Shown: positions 39,497-49,716 of the stretch, piece by piece | How positions within the stretch are numbered: the first letter of the stretch is position 1 | Layout of the letters: each line of letters begins with the position of its first letter | Assembly (NCBI RefSeq): GCF_003946625.1 | Contig: NZ_RHOR01000009.1 | Coordinates: 1 to 64,000 of the forward strand | Reading direction: 5' to 3' | From: Companilactobacillus kedongensis | GTDB lineage: Bacteria > Bacillota > Bacilli > Lactobacillales > Lactobacillaceae | Length of the DNA: 64,000 nt | The notes under the pieces: generated by a model | Seen by the model: the letters and a program-made list of their open reading frames with translations, nothing else | Told to the model about the DNA's origin: nothing | Database searches by the model: none | Position numbers and translations under genes: made by a program

Positions 39497-40870
39497 ATGG
39501 ATGAAAATGAAAAAAAACTGCAGGAAAAATTTATCCAGTTGAAGAAATATCTAGATAAGGGTGATAAAAAACGATTTCGAAAAACCTATTTGGATATGCA
39601 TTTTTATGACCAGAGTACTTTCTACCTAACCTTAAATAAAGACGAAAGACTAAGTATTTATACGATTTTAGAGCCAGATGAAATGGGGGATATGTTCGAT
39701 ACCCTCGAAGATGATCTGCCTGAGATCCCTGAATATTTAAACGAAATGAATCTAACATATGCTTCACAGATGTTGAACGATATGTATGATGATAATGCCG
39801 CCGATATTTTAGAGCATTTGGATAAGGTAGAGATTGATCGATTCTTAGGACAAATGCCTCGAGCGGATGCTAATAATTTACGTGGATTATTACATTATGA
39901 CACTGAAACCGCTGGTGGTATCATGACTACCGACTATGTAATATTTCATGAAGAAGAGACCGCAAAGGAAGCTATCAGCAATTTGAAAAGATTTGCGGAA
40001 ACTGCCGAAACGATTTATTACCTATATGTTTTGGATAATCATGATGATTTAGTTGGTGTCATGTCATTACGTGATTTGATCGTACTAGATGATAACGCAA
40101 TTTTAAAAGATAATATGAATTCAGATATTATTACAGTAAATGTTGATGCTGATCAAGCAGAGGTTGCCAAAGTTTTTAGAGATTATGAATTCTTGGCCGT
40201 TCCAGTTGTGGATCATTCTAACCAAATGGTCGGTATTGTCACAGTTGATGATGTTATTGAAGTTATTGATGACGAGTCCTTGCAAGACTATTCAGGACTT
40301 GCCGGTGTGAGCGTTGATGAGACAGTACAAGATAATCCTCTAAAGGCTGCCTCGAAACGTCTGCCATGGCTTATTACGTTGCTGCTGCTCAGTATGATCA
40401 CTGCAACGTTAATTAACCACTATGAGAGTTTATTAGCGGAAGCAAGTATTTTAGCTGTCTTTATCTCAACTATTACTGGTACAGCCGGTAATGCGGGTAC
40501 TCAAAGTTTGGCTGTCGCCGTCAGACGATTAGCAGTTGAAGAAATAGATCGTAGTGAATTCTTTAAACTGGTAGGTAAAGAGTTGCTGACTGGTTTTATT
40601 ACTGGCGTTGTAACGGGTGCATCTGTACTGTTGTTAGTGGGATTCTGGAAACATAATTTTATTTTGGGAATGGTTATAGGATTGGCAATGTGTGCCGCTA
40701 TAACGGTGGCTAACTTAGCAGGTAGCTTGATTCCAATGCTGATGTCCAGCTTTGGGTTTGATCCCGCCGTTGCCAGCGGACCATTCATTTCTACTTTAAG
40801 TGATTTGACCAGTGTTTTGATTTATTTCAGTATTGCTGGAATGTTCCTACAATCGTTTGTCGGAGCTTGA
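39497..40870 (+). CDS. mgtE: Magnesium transporter MgtE
   Basis: 457-aa Mg2+ channel. The N-terminal acidic superhelical domain (about 25-130, with DEMGDMFDTLEDD) and tandem CBS domains (about 135-265) sense cytoplasmic Mg2+. Five membrane helices follow from about 285, with the pore signature TGTAGNAGTQSLAV. ATG 39497 is nine bases after AAAGGGG; a GTG three codons earlier overlaps it. It is the last gene of the relQ operon, followed by a strong terminator. There is no Mg2+ riboswitch in front, as the gap to the previous gene is a few bases. Confidence 0.95.
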   Translation: MDENEKKLQEKFIQLKKYLDKGDKKRFRKTYLDMHFYDQSTFYLTLNKDERLSIYTILEPDEMGDMFDTLEDDLPEIPEYLNEMNLTYASQMLNDMYDDNAADILEHLDKVEIDRFLGQMPRADANNLRGLLHYDTETAGGIMTTDYVIFHEEETAKEAISNLKRFAETAETIYYLYVLDNHDDLVGVMSLRDLIVLDDNAILKDNMNSDIITVNVDADQAEVAKVFRDYEFLAVPVVDHSNQMVGIVTVDDVIEVIDDESLQDYSGLAGVSVDETVQDNPLKAASKRLPWLITLLLLSMITATLINHYESLLAEASILAVFISTITGTAGNAGTQSLAVAVRRLAVEEIDRSEFFKLVGKELLTGFITGVVTGASVLLLVGFWKHNFILGMVIGLAMCAAITVANLAGSLIPMLMSSFGFDPAVASGPFISTLSDLTSVLIYFSIAGMFLQSFVGA

Positions 40871-40873
40871 ACC

Positions 40874-40915
40874 AAAAAAAGAGGTATCTGCATATTATGC
40901 AGATACCTCTTTTTT
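40874..40915. terminator. Bidirectional terminator between mgtE and cutC
   Basis: GAGGTATCTGCAT-ATT-ATGCAGATACCTC with seven A before and six T after. It serves both convergent genes. Confidence 0.93.
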
Positions 40916-40924
40916 GGAACCCGA

Positions 40925-41572
40925 TTATGCTAAATCAATCAAGCGTGTACCATGTAATTCTTTAACACCCAAAGTCTTGGCAATTTCATCACAATTTTCG
41001 TACGTAACGCCGCCACCAGGCAAAATTGTAATACGATCAGCAGCATAATTAATCAATTTTTTAAGATTATCTAAATTGTCAGTTATGGGAATTTCAAATG
41101 GTCCACCATGTGTCAGGATACGATCGACGTCATGATCAACTAACCAATCAATAGTTTCTTTCTGTTTATCATCTGATATATCATCAAAAGCCATATGGAA
41201 AACGATTTGCATACCAGCACTGGCAGCAATTAATTGTTCCATAGCATCTTCATCAAGTTCACCAGTAGGTGTTAAGGCACCAAAGGTGACAGCATCGACA
41301 CCTAATTTTTGTGCTTCAAACAAATCGGCCTCCATCATTTTGATTTCTAAATCGTTATAGACGAAGTTTCCCCCACGAGGACGAATCATTTCAACTAGTG
41401 GGATGGATTTCTCTTGAAGGTATTTAGCACTTTCTTGAAGAACTCCCAAACTTGGTGTAGTTCCACCAGCGGATAGATTGTCATTTAACTCAATTCGATT
41501 AGCACCAGCTAAAACGGCTTGAGGAATATTGGTAAAGTTTTCAACAGCGATTTCTTTAAAGATAATAATCAC
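40925..41572 (-). CDS. cutC: Copper homeostasis protein CutC
   Basis: 215-aa TIM-barrel protein with the family start FKEIAVENF, NRIELNDNLSAGGTTPS, MIRPRGGNFVYND and a C-terminal ILPGGGVTYEN. CutC was linked to copper tolerance in other bacteria, but its biochemical activity is not established. The start is GTG 41572, with a weak AAAGAA upstream. It is unlinked to copYB. It may be co-transcribed weakly from upstream or have its own promoter; none was clear. Confidence 0.92.
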   Translation of the reverse strand: MIIIFKEIAVENFTNIPQAVLAGANRIELNDNLSAGGTTPSLGVLQESAKYLQEKSIPLVEMIRPRGGNFVYNDLEIKMMEADLFEAQKLGVDAVTFGALTPTGELDEDAMEQLIAASAGMQIVFHMAFDDISDDKQKETIDWLVDHDVDRILTHGGPFEIPITDNLDNLKKLINYAADRITILPGGGVTYENCDEIAKTLGVKELHGTRLIDLA

Positions 41573-41591
41573 TTCTTTCGTTAAATTTTGT

Positions 41592-41616
41592 CATAAAAAA
41601 AACGCCCACCGGCGTT
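41592..41616 (-). terminator. uppP terminator
   Basis: AACGCC (41601-41606), loop CACC, GGCGTT (41611-41616); on the minus strand followed by eight T. Confidence 0.85.
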
Positions 41617-42456
41617 CTAAATGTAAGCTTTCATGAGTCCAAAGTATAAGATAACAATAACAGCTAAGATGATTCTATACCAACCAAAGGCCTTGAAGTC
41701 ATTACGTTTAATATAATTTAACAAGAACTTGATTGATCCATAAGCTACGATAAATGATACAAGAGTACCAATAAGTAAAATAACTGCTTGGCTTGATGTA
41801 AATGTGTGTCCATTCTTGAAATATTTGAGGATCTTCAAGAGACTAGCACCAAACATGGTTGGAATTGCCAAGAAGAATGAGAATTCAGTTGCTACAAATC
41901 TTGAAGTACCTATCGAGATACCACCAAGGATCGTAGCACCAGAACGTGATGTCCCGGGAACAAGTGATAACACTTGGAAAAGTCCAATCCCAAAGGCTGT
42001 CTTATATGAAAGATTATCAAGGTCAGTTACTCTAGGACGTTTATTTTTAAAGTAATTCTCAACAACGATGAATAAGATACCATAAATCAAAAGTGTGGCT
42101 GCAATTACTTGCCAGCTTGTTAGATTGGCATCCATCCAATCATTCAATGGAAATCCGATAACGACTGAAGGAATAATAGCAACAAGAACCTTGAACCAGA
42201 TATTCCAAGTTAATTTCTTTTCGTGACTGGATTTCTTGGGTGAGAAAGGATTGAGCTTGTGAAAGTAAATCAAGATAACTGCCAAAATCGCACCGAACTG
42301 GATAACAACCATGAACATGTGGATAAAAGCAGAGGTCTCATTTAGTTTAACGAAATCATTGGCTAGGTAAAGATGTCCAGTTGAACTGATAGGTAGAAAT
42401 TCAGTAAAACCTTCAATAATACCCAGAATAATAGTTTTTATTATTTCAATGAACAT
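41617..42456 (-). CDS. uppP: Undecaprenyl-diphosphatase UppP (BacA)
   Basis: 279-aa membrane enzyme that dephosphorylates undecaprenyl pyrophosphate to recycle the lipid carrier of wall synthesis; overproduction gives bacitracin resistance in several species. The two signature loops are present: [15 protein letters not shown] near residue 17 and [10 protein letters not shown] near 170. Eight helices are expected. TTTAGGAG precedes the ATG. It is functionally linked to tagO (56927) through the same carrier and conceptually to the Bce module. Confidence 0.96.
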   Translation of the reverse strand: MFIEIIKTIILGIIEGFTEFLPISSTGHLYLANDFVKLNETSAFIHMFMVVIQFGAILAVILIYFHKLNPFSPKKSSHEKKLTWNIWFKVLVAIIPSVVIGFPLNDWMDANLTSWQVIAATLLIYGILFIVVENYFKNKRPRVTDLDNLSYKTAFGIGLFQVLSLVPGTSRSGATILGGISIGTSRFVATEFSFFLAIPTMFGASLLKILKYFKNGHTFTSSQAVILLIGTLVSFIVAYGSIKFLLNYIKRNDFKAFGWYRIILAVIVILYFGLMKAYI

Positions 42457-42486
42457 TATAAAATTTTCTCCTAAAATTAATTAAAA

Positions 42487-43500
42487 CTAGATAAAGTGTA
42501 CACATACACACTCAGGAATAGCAATATCATCTGCAATAATTGTTAAAATTCCTTTTTTGGAATTTCGCTTGTAAAGCGTCAAATTGTCACTGTCTTGATT
42601 AGCTGCAATGACAAAATTTTGTGAAGGATCGAGATCAAAATCTCTAGGTCCTTTGCCTTTAGTTTTGATCGTATCGATTTTCTTTAGGCGTGAACCGTCA
42701 GGATCGACTGTGAAGACAGTAATCACATTCGCTCCTCTAGTTGAAGTGTAGAGAAATTTACCATCATTACTGATCCTAATGGCAGCAGTTGTATTTTTTT
42801 GCTCATCTTTAGCTGCATCTACTTCATCAACTAAAGTTAATCGTGAATCTTCGGGACTATATTCTAAGACCAAAACTTTAGATGATAATTCGCAAGCTAC
42901 ATATAGGTAAGATTCAGTTGGGTGGAAGACAAGGTGTCTAGGTGCATAGCCACTAGGAACGATGTATTCATTTAACAATTGAGGATTTTTAGGATCATCC
43001 AAACTGTAAATGTATATACGGTCAGCTCCATAATCACAGATAATTAATTTACCATCAGGTGTTAAAGCGCTGAAATGTGGTTTTGATTGATCTTGTTCAG
43101 GTCTAGGACCAGAACCTTCAAATGTTAATGTTGAATAATGTTCGATCTCTCCATCAGTTGACAAGTGGTCAATCTTTACTTTGCTCAAATGAAAGTAAGA
43201 ACTGAAGATCAAGTTGCGACTAGCATCAAATTTTACGTAAGATGGTGAAGCCTTTTCTGAAATGTCTTCGCCTAATAATTTAGGGTCGGAATTAATATCG
43301 TAGACTGCGATACCGCCCCGACCATCTTTTTTAACCATTGTGATCAATTTTAAATCGTTCGTAACATCGACATAAGTTGGGCCATCCAAGTTGATCAGTG
43401 GTGTTGGTTCTGAGAGAGTTTTGGAATCTGTGTCAAGCTCGGCTTGATAAATTCCCTTTCCTCGGTTGGTGTAGCCACTAAGTAGCACCTTTTCTAACAT
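42487..43500 (-). CDS. 6-phosphogluconolactonase-like beta-propeller (lactonase family)
   Basis: 337-aa seven-bladed propeller of the YbhE/Pgl lactonase family. Family marks are GPTYVDVT, the blades with KPHFSALTPDGKLIICDYGADR, APRHLVFHPTESYLYVACE, ISNDGKFLYTSTRG and the last GPRDFDLDPSQNFVIAANQ. It would hydrolyse 6-phosphoglucono-lactone in the pentose phosphate pathway, although activity of lactobacillar members is inferred. GGAGG precedes the start. It diverges from the AI-2E permease gene. Confidence 0.92.
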   Translation of the reverse strand: MLEKVLLSGYTNRGKGIYQAELDTDSKTLSEPTPLINLDGPTYVDVTNDLKLITMVKKDGRGGIAVYDINSDPKLLGEDISEKASPSYVKFDASRNLIFSSYFHLSKVKIDHLSTDGEIEHYSTLTFEGSGPRPEQDQSKPHFSALTPDGKLIICDYGADRIYIYSLDDPKNPQLLNEYIVPSGYAPRHLVFHPTESYLYVACELSSKVLVLEYSPEDSRLTLVDEVDAAKDEQKNTTAAIRISNDGKFLYTSTRGANVITVFTVDPDGSRLKKIDTIKTKGKGPRDFDLDPSQNFVIAANQDSDNLTLYKRNSKKGILTIIADDIAIPECVCVHFI

Positions 43501-43582
43501 TTATAATTACCTCCAAACATTGTATAGTATACATTATAAATGGCGTAAACCAATTATTATAGAAAAGTACGCGGGTGAGTAT

Positions 43583-44773
43583 ATGAAAGAATCTCCGAAG
43601 AAAGAAAAAAGTTTATTTTATCGATGGTTTTTGAATAACCAATTAACGGTCGTCTTATTGAATGTCTTTTTGATCTTCTTGATAGTTTTCTTATTTTCAA
43701 AGATAAAATTTGTTTTCACACCGATCAATCAAATTTTAGGTATCACTATGCCGCCAGTTATTCTGGCTTTGATCTTATATTATTTGATTAATCCACTGAT
43801 AAATGTTTTAGAGACGAGGTTCCATATTAAAAGGGTGATCTCAATCGCTTTTGTCTTTATTATCATAGCGGCGTTGTTAGTTTGGGGAGTTATGTCGTTG
43901 ATTCCATTTGTCCAAAATCAAATTAATTCTTTGTTGAAGAACTGGCCACAGTATTGGGATTCTTTGAATAAATCATTGCAAGATCTTTTTAAAGATCCTA
44001 AGTTACATGTCTTCAAGAATCGACTGGCTGATGCTAATGCCAAGTTTAGTTCTAACTTTGAAAGGTCGATCGATCATATTTTGCCACAAACGTTCAATAA
44101 TATTGGTTCAGCTTTGAGTGTTGTAACAAATGTAATTGTGATTTTACTTACGGCACCGTTTATCCTGTTCTTCATGTTGAAGGATGATAAAAAATTCAAA
44201 AGTTCAATTGTTAGATTTGTACCAACGAGATTGCGTCGTTCGGCTACTGATATGCTGACGGAAATGAGTCAGTCACTTAGTTCTTATATAACAGGTCAGC
44301 TGACAGTTGCCTTTTGGGTAGCGGTAATGTTCTTTGTCGGCTATTTAATTATTGGTCAACGTTATGCGTTGGTCTTGGGGATCGCTGCCGGTATTTTGAA
44401 CCTGATCCCATATGTTGGTTCAACTTTGGCGTTGATACCTTCACTTGTTATCGCGGCTTTCGTTTCACCATCAATGGTAATTAAGGTGTTGATCGTCTTT
44501 ATTGTTGAACAGACAATTGAGACACGTGTTATTTCGCCGATCATCGTGGGAAATAAGATGCAGATGCACCCGGTTACCACTATTCTAGTGTTATTGGTCG
44601 CTGCAGGGATGTTTGGACTGATCGGAATGATTGCTGGTATTCCAATCTTTGCCATCCTAAAAATTATCTGTACGAGAATCTTTAATTGGTTTAAACGTAA
44701 TTCGACTTGGTATGATGAGCAGGATATAAAAGAGCTTGATGAACCGAAAAATGACAAAATTGTCAAAAAATAA
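43583..44773 (+). CDS. AI-2E family transporter (membrane permease)
   Basis: 396-aa protein with about eight membrane segments and the PerM/AI-2E core (VVTNVIVILLTAPFILFFMLKDDKKF; LGIAAGILNLIPYVGS; ETRVISPIIVGNKMQMHP). Members have been linked to autoinducer-2 export or sodium/proton exchange; the substrate here is unknown. ATG 43583 follows GGGTGAG, giving the N-terminus MKESPKKEK; an upstream frame extension of 21 codons is not supported. Its C-terminal tail is charged and cytoplasmic. Confidence 0.88.
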   Translation: MKESPKKEKSLFYRWFLNNQLTVVLLNVFLIFLIVFLFSKIKFVFTPINQILGITMPPVILALILYYLINPLINVLETRFHIKRVISIAFVFIIIAALLVWGVMSLIPFVQNQINSLLKNWPQYWDSLNKSLQDLFKDPKLHVFKNRLADANAKFSSNFERSIDHILPQTFNNIGSALSVVTNVIVILLTAPFILFFMLKDDKKFKSSIVRFVPTRLRRSATDMLTEMSQSLSSYITGQLTVAFWVAVMFFVGYLIIGQRYALVLGIAAGILNLIPYVGSTLALIPSLVIAAFVSPSMVIKVLIVFIVEQTIETRVISPIIVGNKMQMHPVTTILVLLVAAGMFGLIGMIAGIPIFAILKIICTRIFNWFKRNSTWYDEQDIKELDEPKNDKIVKK

Positions 44774-44901
44774 TCATTATTTATTCAAATTTATATTGTA
44801 TAGTCCAAATTTATCGTCTATACTGTTTATAAACTTTGTGGTTATTTGTTTTTCTCAGAAGTCGTTTTGACAAAAGCAAGTAAATTTGACGGGTTTAACT
44901 A

Positions 44902-44946
44902 ACGCATGTCCTTGCCGTGAGTGTCACCGAGGGTATGCGTTTTTTT
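44902..44946 (+). terminator. Terminator/attenuator hairpin just upstream of trmL
   Basis: ACGCAT (44902-44907) and ATGCGT (44935-44940) close a stem that also pairs CCT/AGG and GTGA/TCAC, followed by seven T. It is 130 bases past the previous gene but only 20 before trmL, so it may attenuate trmL rather than end the upstream transcript. Confidence 0.7.
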
Positions 44947-44965
44947 AATTCAAAAGGAGCAAAAA

Positions 44966-45475
44966 ATGACTAATCATATTGTATTGTATCAACCACTTAT
45001 GCCAGCTAATACTGGAAACATTGCTAGAACTTGTGCCGGAACAAATACTAAATTGCATTTGATCCGTCCACTAGGTTTTAGTACTGATGACGCCCATATG
45101 AAGCGTGCTGGATTGGATTACTGGGACAAAGTCGATATTACTTACCATGATACTTTGGATGATTTTATCGAATCGATCCCTGATGACCAATATCTGTATT
45201 TGATCACCAAATTCTCTGATACGGTTTATTCAGATAAGGATTTCAGTGATACTTCAGTAGACCATTACTTCTTATTTGGTAAGGAAACAACAGGTTTACC
45301 TGAAGACTTTATGCGTAGAAATCCTGAGAAATGTTTAAGAATACCAATGAGCGATAACATTCGAGCATTGAATTTGTCTAATAGCTGTGCTTTAGTAATT
45401 TATGAGGCAGTACGCCAACAAAACTTTGCTGGTTTGGAATTATCTCATCATTACGAACACGATAAATTAGACTAA
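44966..45475 (+). CDS. trmL: tRNA (cytidine/uridine-34-2'-O)-methyltransferase TrmL
   Basis: 169-aa SPOUT-fold methyltransferase that methylates the wobble ribose of tRNA-Leu isoacceptors. It starts with [20 protein letters not shown], followed by [22 protein letters not shown] and the knot segment IRIPM-like [20 protein letters not shown]'s core [21 protein letters not shown] precedes ATG 44966. DUF1149 follows 13 bases on. Confidence 0.95.
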   Translation: MTNHIVLYQPLMPANTGNIARTCAGTNTKLHLIRPLGFSTDDAHMKRAGLDYWDKVDITYHDTLDDFIESIPDDQYLYLITKFSDTVYSDKDFSDTSVDHYFLFGKETTGLPEDFMRRNPEKCLRIPMSDNIRALNLSNSCALVIYEAVRQQNFAGLELSHHYEHDKLD

Positions 45476-45488
45476 AGGGGTATTGAAC

Positions 45489-45914
45489 ATGAAAACATTA
45501 AAGGGTCCTGTAACAGTAAACGCATTCCATTATGACGTTGAGTCACCATCGGCTGACGCTAAGCAGGATTTACATATCTCAATTGAACATCCTGATTTAA
45601 AAGATGAGCAGGGGAAACCAATGGACGAAAGTAAGGGAAAAATTTTTCAAATTATCATTCCCTTTGAAGTTCATCCAGAGGGTGCACCTTTTAAAGTATC
45701 CGGTTTGATCGGACAAGTGGTTCAATTAACAGACTTCCATGATAATCCTGAAGATTTGAAACCAAAAGAAGTCGAACAAGTTTCACGTCCGGTCGTAGAG
45801 TACATTGAAACATTGACATATCAAGTTACAGCAGTAGCTTTGAATCAAGGTATTTCATTGAACTTTACAGCTAACTCGGGAGTAAAACCTGATAAAGAGA
45901 CAGAAGAAAAATAA
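45489..45914 (+). CDS. DUF1149 family protein
   Basis: 141-aa protein of the DUF1149 family, common in lactic acid bacteria, with an SecB-like beta-sheet fold as I recall; no catalytic residues are visible. Key segments are ISIEHPDL, IFQIIIPFEVHPEG and FKVSGLIGQVVQL. GGGG at 45477-45480 lies upstream of ATG 45489. It probably forms an operon with trmL. Function unknown; a chaperone-like role is only an inference from the fold. Confidence 0.85.
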   Translation: MKTLKGPVTVNAFHYDVESPSADAKQDLHISIEHPDLKDEQGKPMDESKGKIFQIIIPFEVHPEGAPFKVSGLIGQVVQLTDFHDNPEDLKPKEVEQVSRPVVEYIETLTYQVTAVALNQGISLNFTANSGVKPDKETEEK

Positions 45915-45938
45915 AATAAAGATAAACAGTGTTGCTTG

Positions 45939-45971
45939 AGTTTGGGATGAATAAACCCAAACTTATTTTTT
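45939..45971 (+). terminator. Terminator after DUF1149 gene
   Basis: AGTTTGGG (45939-45946), nine-base loop, CCCAAACT (45956-45963), then TA and a T-run. Confidence 0.85.
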
Positions 45972-46044
45972 TACACAAAAGAGATTTTTGTATTGGAAAT
46001 AATGTATAATTTTTAGTGAGTAATCGAGAATTAGTGAGGTTTTT

Positions 46045-48441
46045 ATGGCAAGAAGAAAGGCAAAAACAACGCCTAGAAAGACAACAACAAAAACAAAATC
46101 AACTAGAACTGCTAAGACCAAAAAAAACAATAATGGTCGTTTGGCAAAGTCGATCCTTAGTTTATTTTGGATCGTATTGTCATTCTTAGGACTATTTAAA
46201 TTTGGGATGGTCGGTAAGTTTTTCGATAATGTTTATCGAATTTTTGTCGGTGACAGTTATCCAGCTCTATTGATCATCAGTATCTTTATTGCAGTATTCA
46301 TTATTGCAACAGGCAGGATCCCAATGATGACACCCAAGAGAAATTTTGGCCTGTTTTTCACCTACTTAGGGGTACTGTTAATTTTGCATGCAATTCTGTT
46401 TTCGAAATTAGCTTTGTATCACAATTACAATATGATAACTTGGAATATTTTATCGGCTGATATGGCTAAATTTTCAGTTTCTGAATCAGTTGGTGGCGGT
46501 ATGATCGGCTCGTATCTATTTAGTCTATGTATGCCGTTGTTCTCTACGTTGGGGACATATTTCATTATTTTCTTAATGATTTTTATTGGTATCCTAATGT
46601 TGTTCAATGTCACAATGAAGCAAGTCGGGATTGTTTTTACAAATATTCTGTTGCACTTTAAACATGGAATCGTCGGCGCTAAGGAAGCTCTGTCAGGTGG
46701 CTATGATAATTATGTTGATAAACGAAACAATAGACCTAAACCAGAGCCGAAAAAAGAGCGTCCGATAGAACGTGATGACGATAAGTTCCAAGATGTAAAC
46801 AGCTTTGCCAAAGCTAAAAAGGCAGACCCAGAACCGGAATTTCATATTGATGTTCCAAGTCAAACTTCAACACAGGAGCCTGTACAGAAATCTTCAGTTG
46901 ACCAGGAACAAGTAGTTACTACTCCTCATACAGTAGGAGATGAAAAGGATCTACCAACTCCAGTCAGTGCTAAGGCAGTTGAGAATGATGATTATAAATT
47001 ACCAAGTTCTGATTTATTAAAGCAGATTCCGCAAGTTGATCAGAGTGGCGAAGTTCGCTTGATCGATGAGAATAAGGATAAATTGAAACAGACTTTCAAA
47101 AGTTTTGGTGTCAATGTTGAAGTAAAAAAAGCTAGTTTAGGTCCCACAATTACTAAGTATGAAGTTCAGCCAGCTGTCGGTGTTAAAGTAAGTAAAATCG
47201 TTAATTTATCTGATGATTTGGCTTTAGCTTTAGCAGCCAAGGATATCAGAATTGAAGCACCGATCCCTGGTAAGTCATTTGTTGGTATTGAAGTTCCTAA
47301 CCAAGCTATTTCAACAGTTTCTTTTAGAGATATTACTGAGAATCAAAAAGATAAGACGCATCCTTTGATCGTGCCGCTTGGTAAAGATGTTTCAGGTAAC
47401 ATTATTGAAGCTAACATCACAAAAATGCCCCATTTATTGATAGCTGGTTCAACAGGTAGTGGTAAATCCGTTGCCATAAATACTATTATCACTGGTATTT
47501 TGATGAAGGCTAAACCCAATGAGGTCAAACTGATTTTGATTGATCCTAAGATGGTTGAATTGAATATCTATAACGGTATACCGCATCTATTGATACCCGT
47601 TGTAACTGATGCTAGAAGGGCAGCTGGGGCTTTACAGAAGGCTGTTAAAGAGATGGAACGTCGTTACAAATTATTTGCTGATACGAACCATCGTAATATT
47701 GGTGAATACAACGATGATGTCGACAAATTTAATAAAACCGCTGATAAAGATAAACAAATGGAACGACTTCCATTCATCGTTGTTATCGTTGATGAGTTAT
47801 CAGATTTGATGATGGTAGCTGGACACGAGGTTGAAGCTGCGATTGTTCGTTTGGCTCAAATGGCTCGTGCTGCAGGATTGCACATCATTATTGCTACACA
47901 GCGTCCGTCTGTTGATGTTATTACCGGTTTGATTAAAGCAAATATTCCGTCTAGAATGGCATTTGCTGTTTCCAGTGGTGTTGATTCAAGAACTATCTTG
48001 GATTCCGTTGGGGCTGAAAAATTGCTGGGACGAGGAGATATGCTATTTCAACCAATCGGTAAGAGTAAGCCAGTTCGTATTCAAGGAGCATATATTTCGG
48101 AGTCAGAAGTTGAAAATGTTGTTAAGTTTGTTAGTGAACAACAATCAGCGGAATACGATGAAGATATGATCCCAACAGATATAGAAGAAAAGGGTGAAGA
48201 CAGCGACACTCCAAATGATGAACATTGGGATGATGCGGTTGATTTGATCGTTAAACAACAATCGGCCAGTGTTTCAATGTTGCAACGAAGATTCCAAATA
48301 GGCTATAACCGTGCCGCACGTATGGTTGACCAAATGGAAGAAAAGGGTATTGTTGGACCATCAGAAGGTAGTAAGCCTAGAAAAGTTTTATTAACGCCAG
48401 AACAATTAGACGCAATTAAGAAGAATCAGGTGAAAAAGTGA
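46045..48441 (+). CDS. ftsK: DNA translocase FtsK/SpoIIIE
   Basis: 798-aa septal DNA pump that clears chromosomes during division. A Lys/Arg/Thr-rich N-terminus leads into four membrane helices (about 30-200), then a Glu/Pro/Asp-rich linker, the alpha domain (about 325-430), the RecA-like motor with Walker A AGSTGSGKSVAIN and Walker B IVVIVDELSDLMM, and the gamma winged helix (about 730-798) that reads polar KOPS/SRS sequences. ATG 46045 has GTGAGG upstream. Its stop overlaps the GTG start of yfmF, giving a coupled operon. Confidence 0.96.
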   Translation: MARRKAKTTPRKTTTKTKSTRTAKTKKNNNGRLAKSILSLFWIVLSFLGLFKFGMVGKFFDNVYRIFVGDSYPALLIISIFIAVFIIATGRIPMMTPKRNFGLFFTYLGVLLILHAILFSKLALYHNYNMITWNILSADMAKFSVSESVGGGMIGSYLFSLCMPLFSTLGTYFIIFLMIFIGILMLFNVTMKQVGIVFTNILLHFKHGIVGAKEALSGGYDNYVDKRNNRPKPEPKKERPIERDDDKFQDVNSFAKAKKADPEPEFHIDVPSQTSTQEPVQKSSVDQEQVVTTPHTVGDEKDLPTPVSAKAVENDDYKLPSSDLLKQIPQVDQSGEVRLIDENKDKLKQTFKSFGVNVEVKKASLGPTITKYEVQPAVGVKVSKIVNLSDDLALALAAKDIRIEAPIPGKSFVGIEVPNQAISTVSFRDITENQKDKTHPLIVPLGKDVSGNIIEANITKMPHLLIAGSTGSGKSVAINTIITGILMKAKPNEVKLILIDPKMVELNIYNGIPHLLIPVVTDARRAAGALQKAVKEMERRYKLFADTNHRNIGEYNDDVDKFNKTADKDKQMERLPFIVVIVDELSDLMMVAGHEVEAAIVRLAQMARAAGLHIIIATQRPSVDVITGLIKANIPSRMAFAVSSGVDSRTILDSVGAEKLLGRGDMLFQPIGKSKPVRIQGAYISESEVENVVKFVSEQQSAEYDEDMIPTDIEEKGEDSDTPNDEHWDDAVDLIVKQQSASVSMLQRRFQIGYNRAARMVDQMEEKGIVGPSEGSKPRKVLLTPEQLDAIKKNQVKK

Positions 48442-49715
48442 AACAAGAAATTGCTAAAAATGTAGTTTTAAATATTGATCCTATAAAAAAATTCAGAACT
48501 ATCAAAGTTCAAATCGATTTTTTACGTCCATTAGATAAAGAAGAGACGACAACTAGACGTTTGTTGGCAAATGTTTTGTCAAATTCGACTAAGCGTTATC
48601 CTAGCTTTAGAACGTTAAATGATCGTGAGATGGATCTATACGGTTCGGAGATAAATGTTTATACCAGAAGTTTGATGAATCTCAATGATTTGGCTTTTAG
48701 TATTGAATTTGCTGATCCTAAATTTCTATTGAATAGTGATGATCTATTAAAAGAGAATATTGATCTGTTAAGCAGAATCATCTTTGATCCAAATTTGAAG
48801 AATGATCACGAATTTTCTGATGATTCTTTTGAAACTGAAAAGCGTAACTTAATGTCGAATTTGGCATCGGTTGACGATAACCAAGATCTTGTCAGTATGC
48901 TGAAACTTTCAAGCTTGATCCATCACGATAATCCTGACAAGCAAGTTCCTATTTTTGGAGATATGGTTCATCTTAATAAGTTAACTAATCAAGATCTCTA
49001 CGATCATTATCAAAAAGTTATCAAAGAAGATACTGTGATCATAAATGTTGTCGGTGATGTAGATGAGAATGAATTTGCCAAAGCCTTGGATAGTAGTGTT
49101 ATGGCAGCATTCTTAAAGGAAGCACGTCATGATAGTAAGATTACTTTTGACAGTTTTGATAATTTAGTCGACCATCCGCTTAATGAAGAAGAACACAAGC
49201 ACCTTAATCAAAGCCGTTTGGCTCTAGCCTATGTGACCGAGAAAACAGATCCAGATTCAAGTCATTTGGCACCGCAAGCCATGAATCTGATTTTAGGTGG
49301 GGATGATCAGTCACAATTGTTCTTGCAGGTGCGTGAGAAGAACAGTTTGGCCTATTCGGTTTCTAGTTCATATCATCCATTAAGTCATTTGCTGACGATT
49401 CAAGCTGGACTTGACGCTAAAACAGTTGATCAAGCTATGGAATTGATTGAAAAACAGATTGACTTTGTTCAAAAAGGGCAATTTAATGACTCACAGATCG
49501 AGCATGCTAAGAAGGTCCTTTCAACACGTCGTAAGATAAGTTCAGACTCAATTCAGTATTATATAATGCATAATATTTGGGAAAATATTTATCCTAAATC
49601 ATTATTAAATGACGACCGTTATCAAGAAGAGTTGGATAAATTAAATAAGGATCATATTATTAAGGTTGCCCAGGGAATTCACGATATTGCTCAGTACAGA
49701 TTGATTGGAGATTAG
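48438..49715 (+). CDS. yfmF: M16 peptidase-like protein YfmF (catalytically silent partner)
   Basis: 425-aa insulinase-fold protein. In Bacillus subtilis yfmF and yfmH products are linked to the 5-aminopentanol modification of elongation factor P. No HxxEH zinc motif is visible in the N-terminal half, so it is likely the inactive subunit of a heterodimer with the next gene product. The C-terminal half has SRLALAYVTEK and LILGGDDQSQLFLQVREKNSLAY, which are typical M16 partner segments. GTG 48438 overlaps the ftsK stop. Confidence 0.9.
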   Translation: MKQEIAKNVVLNIDPIKKFRTIKVQIDFLRPLDKEETTTRRLLANVLSNSTKRYPSFRTLNDREMDLYGSEINVYTRSLMNLNDLAFSIEFADPKFLLNSDDLLKENIDLLSRIIFDPNLKNDHEFSDDSFETEKRNLMSNLASVDDNQDLVSMLKLSSLIHHDNPDKQVPIFGDMVHLNKLTNQDLYDHYQKVIKEDTVIINVVGDVDENEFAKALDSSVMAAFLKEARHDSKITFDSFDNLVDHPLNEEEHKHLNQSRLALAYVTEKTDPDSSHLAPQAMNLILGGDDQSQLFLQVREKNSLAYSVSSSYHPLSHLLTIQAGLDAKTVDQAMELIEKQIDFVQKGQFNDSQIEHAKKVLSTRRKISSDSIQYYIMHNIWENIYPKSLLNDDRYQEELDKLNKDHIIKVAQGIHDIAQYRLIGD

Positions 49716-49716
49716 A

